Part shown: in pieces, positions 12,901 through 21,900 of the stretch
Layout: each line of letters opens with the position of its first letter
Position numbering within the stretch: position 1 is the stretch's first letter
Source: Perkinsus olseni
Taxonomy: Eukaryota; Perkinsozoa; Perkinsida; Perkinsidae
Assembly: GCA_013115135.1 (NCBI GenBank)
Contig: JABANP010000234.1
Span: 1-64,000, forward strand
Reading direction: 5' to 3'
Length of the DNA: 64,000 bases
The notes under the pieces: model-generated
Seen by the model: only the letters and a program-made list of their open reading frames with translations
The model's database searches: none
Told to the model about the DNA's origin: nothing
Translations under genes and position numbers: made by a program

Positions 12901-15192
12901 TTTGCGTATTGCCTGGTTTCAGGACGGGCGGTTACTTCCGCCGCCAGAGGCTGCACCGATATCAGCGGAGCGGTTTATCGGCGGTATCTTAGCTTCCTCT
13001 GCCGAAACGCAGCGGAAGACTTTCTCCGATGGTCGAAAGGCATGTTGACGAAGCTGTTTATGAGTGGGAAAGAAGGAGAGACGCTGAAAAGTAGGAGGAA
13101 ATCTTTTACCGTTTTTCTGGATCGTGTGTGTTAGTAAACTGGCGACGTGGATGCGGAATCGTAAAAGGTGCGTCCGAAAAAGGTGCCGATCGTGCAAGCG
13201 AAGCGAGATGGTTTGAAGTTCAAAAAGAACGCCTGGTCGGAAACCAAGCTGCGCAGGTGGGAGGAAAAGCATAGGTAGTGGGGAATCTATTCCGATTTTT
13301 GGGGCGTTTTTACGCAGGATGGGCTTTGGGTTTCATTGATATTAATCATAGGCGTTTTTGATAGAAAACATGCCGTGGCATCACCGCCTTTCTGAGGGGT
13401 GTCCGTGCGCTGGGGGTCGAACCTGTGCGGGTTTGTGATGTTAGGACGTACCTGCAAGCCGTGGCGATGAGGGGAGGCGGCCGCAAAGAAGGCGGAGTCT
13501 GAGAAGGCTGCTAAGGGAAGGGCAGGAGGTGAAAGCCGAGGCATCGGCGGAGACGAACGGTAGTACAAAGCGGGGATAGAACCGGGGACCTTTGCATCAC
13601 CCTGAGCCGGAATAGTATGGCGGCTGAGCGTCGAGATATCTTTTTAACAATTTCGTGGCGCGCGAAATCGTCGGACTCGAATCACCGTAGTCTCTGATGA
13701 GTCCGGTGTCGGAATCTCGCTTCAACCACAGATACTCCCCAAGCAGGAGTCCCCTTGCGGCGGACGCCGCTGCCGCTGAGTCACCAGCGTATATCGACCC
13801 CTGATGATGCTGACGATGCGTGCGGTGGAGGATATCAGCGACTCTGGACGGGAAGGGCACTCCGTTGGCACGGCGAAATGGCTAAGGCTGAGGAGTTGGC
13901 AGCTGTTGAATCTGCGCTATGATCTGCACTTACTGTGCCGCGCCTTCTTCCGGACTGCGACGGCTGGGGATCCTGATATTAAGGGATTCATAGAAGCCTC
14001 TCTGCAGCACTCATTATCAGACATATTTTGCCCAGGGACCGCCAGCTGTTACCGTCGTTGTATGCGCTGGGAAGAGCGTGGATGAGCTGGATACTTTTGG
14101 TGGTTGACACGATCACCGTGGGAGACGATGAGTGCTGAGGACTGTGCATGATATTGATACGCAGTCGACGTTCGTGGAGGCTGGTGGAGGCTGCTAGGAG
14201 GGAGAGGAGAGGACCGCAGCTGACGAGCGTGCGAGATGGGAATTGCTCAGCCCGCCACCACGCCACGAAATTCGGGTGGTGGAAAGGGCCCTACGGCGAG
14301 ATAGCAGGAGCAGTGGTCATCGAGTGAGGAGCGGAGGAGCGGATCACTGACGAGGAAGTATGGGCAACAGCAGCATCACAATAGATGCAGCGCTGGCGCG
14401 GGAAGTCTGTTGGGATTAGCCCAGTTAGTACTCTTCCATCGGGGCGATTGATTTTTCGAGGATGATGGCTTCCAATGGATTTTCGGGTTTCTAGCTCTCG
14501 GAAAAATGTGGTCGTCCAGCCCTCACGACTAGGTGATTCTTCGGCGAAATTACTTTCTGGTCAACTTTGATGGAAGTTTACAAAGTTAGCGATATCAGCT
14601 GCGCGCAGCTGATGGATAGTGATGAGACTTCGCGTGGACAAAGAAGCCCGCCGTTCACGGTTATCGTTTGAGTCAGATCCTCGTTCGCTGCGTCGTCGCC
14701 TGGCCCCGCGGAGGGTATCAGGAGCCTGACGGTCTGGTGTGGGCTCGGCCATTGTCAGCACTCATCACGGCAGCCGGCCATCAGTAGTGGAGGGTATCTT
14801 AGGTTGAACATTGCCGGATAACCGTAGGTATGGCTCGAGATAATGCCAATGCAGCACTGCGGCTCCAATCTGGATGCTCATGGAGGACAACAACAATATA
14901 ATGCAGGGTAGGAGGCGCGGGTCTCGATCCCTGCCGGCTACACTTTTACCGTTCTCAACTCATTTTCAATTAGCCCTGTTTTTGAAATATCTCTCCTTTC
15001 CTAGGTACAAGCGTGGGTATGGTCTGCTGGTGTCTACGAGGTGAAGCTGGAAACGCCAGAAGGGTGAGGTTGAAATTTTCGGAAATTGCAGCGAATTTGA
15101 ATTGTTAGGATTTTCAGGTGGTGGACCGCCGCCGGGCCAGTATTACCAGGCATCCCATCAATATGGCGGCCAATATTATCGGCAATAACTCT
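9931..15192 (+). CDS. hnRNP U-like protein (SPRY plus degenerate kinase domain), multi-exon
   Basis: Exons recognised by similarity to the hnRNP U family, nuclear RNA-binding scaffold proteins. At 9931 a SPRY strand (CLRVGFSTIE, then LLGTDEHG); at 10549-10750 the rest of SPRY (DDIVTVVLNLG, ALFKNGQRV, GKDIFPTITFKNVRVAVNLG). Next, near 10894, comes the position of the family's P-loop, here MIVGLPDQGVFDFVDY, without the GKT. At 11643-11809 follows a charged exon, then Ala/Arg-rich and acidic exons (about 12020-12700). The last exons are Gly/Gln/Tyr-rich (NLDAHGGQQQYNAG near 14880; GGPPPGQYYQASHQYGG, TAA at 15187-15189), matching the family's tail. Introns carry tRNA-like words. Frame breaks at 9960-9962 and 10659-10662 lie in G and C runs. 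The 5' end was not found. The domain order supports the call; individual exons in the middle are uncertain. Confidence 0.6.
11809..11850. repeat. Intron 5' end carrying a tRNA T-arm/B-box-like word
   Basis: After a coding exon ending near 11808 the intron opens with GTAATAATG and carries GCTGGGGATCGAACCTGG within 35 bases. Read on the minus strand this is a pol III B-box (GGTTCGATCC). Similar words follow splice donors at about 11285, 13561, 14905, 25394, 34073, 37225 (near) and 38286. No full tRNA fold is present. Confidence 0.55.
13650..13671. repeat. ATTTCGTGGCGCG hairpin word
   Basis: AATTTCGTGGCGCGCGAAAT folds as ATTTCG ... CGAAAT around a GC core. Copies or close variants occur at 692, 1842, 7853, 20397, 23833, 30031, 32149, 37073 and 37602. 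Reverse-strand copies occur near 14263, 18911 and 19147. Confidence 0.7.
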
Positions 15193-15203
15193 TACGTTGA
15201 TTC

Positions 15204-15434
15204 TTATGGTAGACGATAAGTAGACAGCATTACAGTGTAATGGATGTTGAGTTTAGTCTCACCTGGGAGAGCTGGTGCCTCATTATTGTCCAGCTTGGGT
15301 GGAGCCCTCGATACCACAGATTTTTGCCGCGTTTGGTAGTTGGGATGGTCGCATTTCCGCTGGTTCAGTGCAGCTGCTCGGGCGAAGAAAGGCATTCGAG
15401 GAGTTGAGGACATCAATCTAACTCTGGGCGGCAT
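15204..15434 (-). CDS. Small hypothetical protein, 76 aa
   Basis: Complete minus-strand frame from ATG at 15434 to TAA at 15204, tail-to-tail with the hnRNP U-like gene (15 bases apart). The N-terminus is Arg/Ser/Ala-rich without acidic residues (MPPRVRLMSSTPRMPFFARA), compatible with a mitochondrial presequence, followed by a polar segment. A possible donor (CCCAG/GTGAG) lies inside, so it could instead be a first exon. No family recognised; composition is the only support. Confidence 0.3.
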   Translation of the reverse strand: MPPRVRLMSSTPRMPFFARAAALNQRKCDHPNYQTRQKSVVSRAPPKLDNNEAPALPGETKLNIHYTVMLSTYRLP

Positions 15435-16492
15435 TTTTCAAACGTAATTTCATTGCGAAGGGACGAAATTTTTGTGGCGTGAGGCGATCTCGTAGCATGC
15501 TCAGAGTCGGATACCCTCGGCTGCTCGGCGATTTCATACGGAAACCGTATTGCGGCGCGAAGTATTGCCATGAGTATTCTGTTCTGCAGTTATTCCGGTG
15601 TCAAGTGTTACTAGTGTTGGGAGACTTACACAAACCAACCGTTGTCAGCTGCTCTATGATTCCCTTTCAGCCAGCCTCAGCTCCAGCCTACTGGGCCGCG
15701 CCTAGCTTCGTTGTTTGGAGTCTTATGATTCATCAGTCCTGATGTGACTTTCATCGGTGGCAGTTTTCGCCCGGCCTGGATTTCCGGAGTCCTTAGTAGA
15801 TCTCCGATCGGTCTCTTACCTCTATCTTCCGGACACTGAAGAAGACGGGCTAGCCCGGGGTCTGACGAAACCGGAATATTTCCAGCCTTGGGAGCATAGC
15901 CTACGACATCGCCCAGCTACACCCGGAGACACGCGTCTGTGCCGACGTAGTACGCTCTATCATCGGATCTGTCTACGCACATATGGGCTGGTCTCCGGCG
16001 TGTGAAATGTCGGCCCTCTCGGGTGAACACCAGGATTCCCTATGCAGGGAAGCCGTTGCCTTGGTGATGAACTGGACGTCGCTCGGACGAGCGACAGCAT
16101 TTCTCAGACTTATAGGCTTAGTGGTTCGTTGCGCTAGGGGAATCCCCTAAGGGGGCTGTCAGATGTGAACTTTTTTGTGGACTGTGATAGCATACCGTAC
16201 CACTGCCGATATGATAAAGACATGTTCACCGACTACGAGAAGCCTTTGAGTGAGGTACGCTTCTGAAAGGCTGCCGTGGTAGAGCCCGATATCTGGAGCA
16301 AACTCGACCCCGTGTTCAGGCTATTCATACTCGGAGGCACCACTGTCTTCCGCACGTCTTGCAATAATTACTTGGATGTTATCTGGTGGCGTACAAAAAG
16401 TCAGTTGACTTGACCGGTTTTTTCTGATTGATTTCGGATCTTTGCAACTTGCAAATTGCAAGCCTTAACTCGGGCACGAGTTGCTAGACTCT

Positions 16493-16517
16493 AGCCCCTC
16501 TAGCAGCTAGAGGGGCT
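16493..16517. repeat. Perfect inverted repeat, 12-bp arms, one-base centre
   Basis: Left arm AGCCCCTCTAGC, centre A at 16505, right arm GCTAGAGGGGCT. One of the longest members of the one-base-centre class described in the findings. Confidence 0.9.
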
Positions 16518-17751
16518 CCGTGGATACTTGCTCGCTTGTGAGATTCTCACAGTGAGAAGGCACTTGATACCAGGTCCTGACTGAACCTTCTCCTCTATGT
16601 TTTGGAAAGTTCCTCTCACGAGCTTGTGCTAAGCACAATGTTTTTTACGCAGGTTGTGTATTCTTGTGTTCTCCACGCTCGATTGAGAAGGGTTGAATCA
16701 AAGCGCTCATGCTCATTCAACCTCCTGGGAATCTTCGAGACATTCTGGGTCCCGCCGACCAATTAGCGGAAATAATCGATTGGGAAAGTCGACTATGATG
16801 CAACGTTTCCTGTTCTCCTATTGCAGGTATCTCCGGCGCGCAACGAGTCGTATAGCTCGCTCTTCCTGGAAGAGCCTCCCAACGACGTGGTGGATCGCCC
16901 GTGCTCGTATGAGCAGGTCTAGCCAAGATGTGGTATTGGAAAAGCAAAAGACCCTTTGCTTTAGAGTTCAAGATCGGCGCGAGGGGTGATGGAGGAATTG
17001 CAAGTGGGCAGGGGCAGGCTGATAATTGATGGTTATGATGATGGCTATGATGATGATGGTGTTCGTGATCATGATGATGTTACGGCGTGTGCCTGCAGTC
17101 CCTCGTTACTAACTAGGTCTAAGAGTCGTGGTTACGTTACCTGGTTTACTTCATTCGATTGTTAGTTGTATCCTTATAGTGTCCTTATAGTGGATATACC
17201 GATGCCGGAGCAGAAGAGATTGAATGCCGCCCGATTTGGTATGATACCACGGGTATCGCCGCGATACTATCGCGTTTCTTACACTGTTCTTGATGGGTAC
17301 TTTTGGGTGACTGTTGAGTTCAGTTTTACAGAGGGAGTTCACGTCAAGATAGAGCATGAGCATCAAGCGCTCCGAGCGCTGCGCCCGGGATAGTGTTTCT
17401 TCCGAATGCGAGAATCTAGCTTTCATAATGTTTGCGGCAGATGTTCCTTTTTGTTCGGAATAATGGTCGCCTCCGAGCTGCCTCCACCAAGCTGGCAACG
17501 TCTACCCCAGTAAGGGTCGGTATGCGGCTAGACACGAGAGAAGAGTTGTGGCGATTGATTGAGCACAACACGACACTCTTCAACCCGTAATTTCGCGGCG
17601 AAATGACGAAGTAGACCGTGACTTCAGGTACAAACTTCCACACGTGTTGGCGGCATTACGGAGATTCTACGCTCCTGGCGACCCTCAGTGGGAATCGGAA
17701 CAGCTCAAGCTGTAGGTTAGGAGAGAAACAATGATTGTTTCTATTGTTTCT

Positions 17752-17812
17752 TGTAGTATGTTCAATAAAACCCGGTTGTTTAACAATCTGGGTTTTACCG
17801 AACATACTACTA
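17752..17812. repeat. Imperfect hairpin, about 22-bp arms
   Basis: GTAGTATGTTCAATAAAACC on the left pairs with GGTTTTACCGAACATACTAC on the right with few mismatches and a loop of about a dozen bases. Size and form resemble a minimal MITE or foldback element. No target-site duplication is obvious. Confidence 0.7.
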
Positions 17813-18352
17813 TTCACCCCCCCTGAGATATCCAAGTCGGATATGGTTCTACCGTGCCACAAAACTGCAACAAAAAATCATTTCTCCAGAAAATCAAGAA
17901 ACTTCAACAGTAGGTATTATTATAATACCATTATACCTGAAAAAACGCTTGCGCAGGCTTTACACCAAAAGGTTTTGTCGGCATTCATTGTCGTTCAACG
18001 GCTATAGATGGGCAACCTCGATCATCTTGCCTTAATCAATAATAGAGCCCGCCAGAGGCCTTCTCGGATATTTACGGCTGTCAGAGGCCGTGAGATAGGG
18101 AATGTACTACCGAGTGAGTTCTTGGTCACCCCGCGACCATTTGCGGTCCAGCATTCGGTGCCGATGGTTCTTCATTCATTACCGGTTATCGAGCGCTGCG
18201 ACTACAACAACTACGAGGTCATTCTCACAAAACTATCGCTGGCCAGCGCGCTCTGCGTCAAGTCGGTCGTGTGGCTGTCAATCCCGAGCCCTCTGTGGGA
18301 GTTCATCATCACGGGCAAATTAGACCCCACTGCGTCATGTGCCGCTGCAGTT

Positions 18353-18375
18353 TGACGAGTGACTCGTCACGAGTC
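18353..18375. repeat. Two overlapping one-base-centred inverted repeats
   Basis: TGACGAGT-G-ACTCGTCA (18353-18369) overlaps GACTCGT-C-ACGAGTC (18361-18375): the right arm of the first is the left arm of the second. Confidence 0.9.
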
Positions 18376-18571
18376 CACCGGCGATAACGATGAAATTCGT
18401 CTCTGGTTGCTTAGTGTTTCCGATGTGGGTAGACTGGGGATCCTCTCCTCTTGTCACACCCACGAGGACGTAGATATGAGATACGCGCAGTATGGAAGGC
18501 TCTACGACCACGATGAGTTTGTTGACCCCTCTGGGATTTGTGAATAAGCAGAAAAAAATGCTTCTCGTTCA

Positions 18572-18636
18572 ACAGCAGGAGTCCTGCTGTGCTCATATTT
18601 GACCTGTCCTGCTGCAGGACAGGTCAAAAATATGAG
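18572..18636. repeat. Adjacent inverted repeats, 9-bp and 15-bp arms
   Basis: ACAGCAGGA-G-TCCTGCTGT (18572-18590) is followed directly by a hairpin with 15-bp arms centred on T18613 (18598-18628). Its outer flanks CTCATA/TATGAG also pair after a two-base offset, to 18636. Strong cruciform or RNA hairpin potential. Confidence 0.9.
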
Positions 18637-18939
18637 TAGGCTCACAAGTACCGAGGGCGAGGCGAGCTAGGAAGAAGTGTTGACGGAAATGTTGCGAAGG
18701 AACCCGTTCCGCAGTGAACGTCATGAGCAGTGCACTCATATCGTATGTTGTGTTCTGGGGTGGCCTCCGTTCGATCTATCCTTTGATATTGCACGCGGGA
18801 AATTTTTCCGGCGGAAAAAAACGGGAAATTTGCTGATTCGTGTACTTCTTTGTGTACTCGCTGTGCATGGTTTCCCCATCCTGCGTCGGCGGTCCTTCAG
18901 GTACTTTCAACGCGCCACGAAATGCATGTCTCGCTTTGT

Positions 18940-21900
18940 CAATGTCATGGATATGCGCTCACCCGAGCTCGCTCAGGCCGTGGTGAGACTTGGGAGAGTA
19001 GAGGTGCGTCATGCCGTTTCTTCAGGATTTGTGCCGGAAAGTTGGTACGGCCGAGTCGAGAGATCTTGGGGAGACGATTATCAATACGATCATCACGACC
19101 ATGCCTGCGATGACCCTGGACAAGGCTTCTCGGTATATGTACGCCTTCGCGCGCCACGAAATTGTCGACGTCCGGTTTTTGGGTCGAAGCGTCAAGTTAC
19201 GTTCGGAACTGCGGAATGGTCCCTAGGGACTCCAACGACCTTACTACACTGGTGTATTCTTTTCGGAAGGCCTGCGTGGCTCACGACCCGATCTACGACT
19301 ACTTAGCGGAGCTGGCGACGGAGCAGCTGGTTGCTGGCCTGAATCCTGTGCAAACTCATACTTGCTTGGCGACGTTCACGCGGGTCGAGTTGAAAGATGC
19401 GACGGTGGTCCAGAAACTAGTTGACCATTTTTACGGAGCTGGTGGAGCGAGCCGAAGAATTGCAGCCGTCTGCGATGGCGAGCGGGTTGAAGAGATCTCC
19501 GATGCTTGTGTGTGCGGAAGATATTCTTTCGGCTGCGGTGTCGATTGCTCGAGTACCGGACATGGTCGATTCGTCTAAGATGATGAAGGCATCGATCAAC
19601 TTGGCGTGGCGAGATTTGACTGTACTCAGCAGCGACGAGATCGTATCTTTTCTGTGGTGCTTGCGGCAAGTACAAGCTGAGGAAACGGAGGAGTTTTTCA
19701 AAGCGGCGGTGCAAGATTTACTGCAGACTCAGCCCGCGGACGGAGAGAAGGAGAATTTGAGCGCGGTTAAATTAATATGGCTGTGCGAAGCGTCGGAAAT
19801 TTGGGCGACTCCCGAGGAGGTTTCCCGGTTGATTGTCCGGTTGCGGAAGTTGCTTCCCCAGGTAGATTCCTGTGGGTTGATGGCCCGTCTTGTAGCCTCG
19901 GTAACGAAACTGAACTCCACTGTTTGGGCTGAGAATGGCCCGTTTACTGATATGATTCTGTCGAGGAGCTTGGACTTGGTCGCGGAAGCCCAGGGGCCGA
20001 CGGTTTTTGACTGATATATGCAACCTACTGTCGCTGTTAGTTGACATTCGTCCGGAGCAAGCGAACGAGCTGGCGCTGAAGGCGCTGGCGGGTCGATCGC
20101 AGACGGAGCGATCGACTGCGATGAGAGTGCTGGGGATACCAGAGCCGGAGGGGTGGACGAAGTGGCGCAGACTGAGGAGGTAGAGAAATTGTCGCGGAGG
20201 TTGAGCCAACGCCGGTGGCGGAAGATATGAAACGGGAAGACTTTGATGAAGTTTACACGAGGTTGGCTGCGGCTTTGGCGAGCTCAGAAGATTCTCGAAT
20301 TTCGGAAGTCGTTCGTCGGGTTTCGGAGGTCGTTGTTGATGGAACGCTAACGGCGGTGCAGTTGGTGTCGATCACTGAGTTGCTGGTCGGGGAGGAATTT
20401 CGTGGCGCGCGACGGTTGAGCGGAGTGTTGTATCTATTTGAGAAGATCGGGGGAGGCGGCAGTGACGAGGATGGGTTCGATGTCGACTGAGTTGGCGGTT
20501 CAAATGATGGCCAACTTCGCACTTTCTGGCGTGCCCTACGTTTATCTCTTCGAGAACATGGTTAAGGATAGAGCGGCTACCATGTCCCCAATACAGGTGA
20601 GTATCTTCTATTTCGCGTTGCTCGTGCTTCGACCTCTCCGTGCATATTCGTGAGAGCGTATGTCGGATAAGGGTAAAACATATGGCTCTCGTCACGAGAG
20701 TCTCGTCTTCGAAAACTGACGCGAACTTGTCTGGTCGCTCAGCTCGTAGGAATCCTGTTAAATTAACAGTGTTAATTCTAGCCAGTTTGTTGCTCCGTTC
20801 TTTCTACTTGAGCTGTTAGGCTATTCGAACACTCGAAGCCTGCGCGTCGCTTCGGATAAGGATACCCAAAGAGATGACTCTGTTAGTGCGACAGTGCTTG
20901 GAAGGGCCGAACGCCTTAGTGCGATTATCGAGCAGTCACGCAGTGAGGTAATGGTCACTTGCGCTCTTGCATTTCCTCAACACCGGCATTTTTGTAGATT
21001 ATTGACTTGTACTTCGGCGTTACGACTGGCTCCCTCGAGCGACCGGCAAGGAGGCGATTTCGTGTCGAGGATCCTGGACAGGTGGGCCTGTCATATTTTA
21101 CAGGCAGCTTTGCTCTAGGAGCAATGCTGCAATACTATCCGTGTATCTTGACATGAATATGGAATACAGAAGTTTTTCCTGTTGTTCACCAATTTTCCTA
21201 GCTGCGATAACTACGGAATTTTTACTAGCAAGTCGAGGTACGAGAGGTGCTGCTGTGGAGAATGATCCAGAGCTCTCCGTTTTGTGCTCGGAACTTCGCA
21301 AGTACCTGAGCAGTTGGCTCCCTCTCAGAGTAATGGATGCCGAGTTGTCGCCATTACCGGCGCAAGCTACGGTGAAGCTCATCAACAGCTGCTTTCTGCA
21401 GGCGTATACACCTTCTGATCGGTAAGACTCAGCGAGTCTCGCTGAGCGAGAGTTTAGCGCTAGAAAGGAAGACGACTTCTTCGGAAATGAAACGCGATTT
21501 TTACAGATTCACCAAAATTTGGACTTGTTCCAGTTAATCTGCAATAGATTCCCTTGTGTGCGTATGAGTTTATAGTGTTGCGGCGAAGTGCCCACAGTGG
21601 ATCACTTGTACTTGTGCTGTAAAAAACTAAAGATCATTATTGATCATTCTCTCCGCCACTGCTTTCGGGAAAATTTTTGTGACAAGTAGAAGAGCCAGGT
21701 AGCTCTACCCACTTCGTGTTGGTTGTACTCAGTCATTTGGTATTCCTGTTCGATCGCCTACAGAAGAGCCTCCCCTCGGCGGAGGGTTCTAACCTACGAG
21801 AAGCAAAGTACGCAGTGGCGCGATATATGATGTATATATTCGCCCACCCGGATACGCACATCGCAGGTTAGTAGGGGGAGATCAATTGTCTCGAAAAATG

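Larger units (their letters stand above)
15450..18930. other. Stretch without an identified gene, rich in perfect inverted repeats
   Basis: Exon-like pieces occur at about 16708-16791 (MLIQPPGNLRDILGPADQLA) and 16829-16915 (SPARNESYSSLFLEEPPND), the second following a good acceptor (TATTGCAG), but no family was recognised. One-base-centred inverted repeats lie at 16135, 16448, 16493, 16537, 18353, 18361, 18572 and 18598, and a longer hairpin at 17754. Confidence 0.45.

Noticed and set aside
19428..20190. Programmed translational frameshifting in the RAP-domain gene
   Set aside because: The four breaks are in different homopolymers and different directions, with no shared slippery motif. Sequencing error is simpler.
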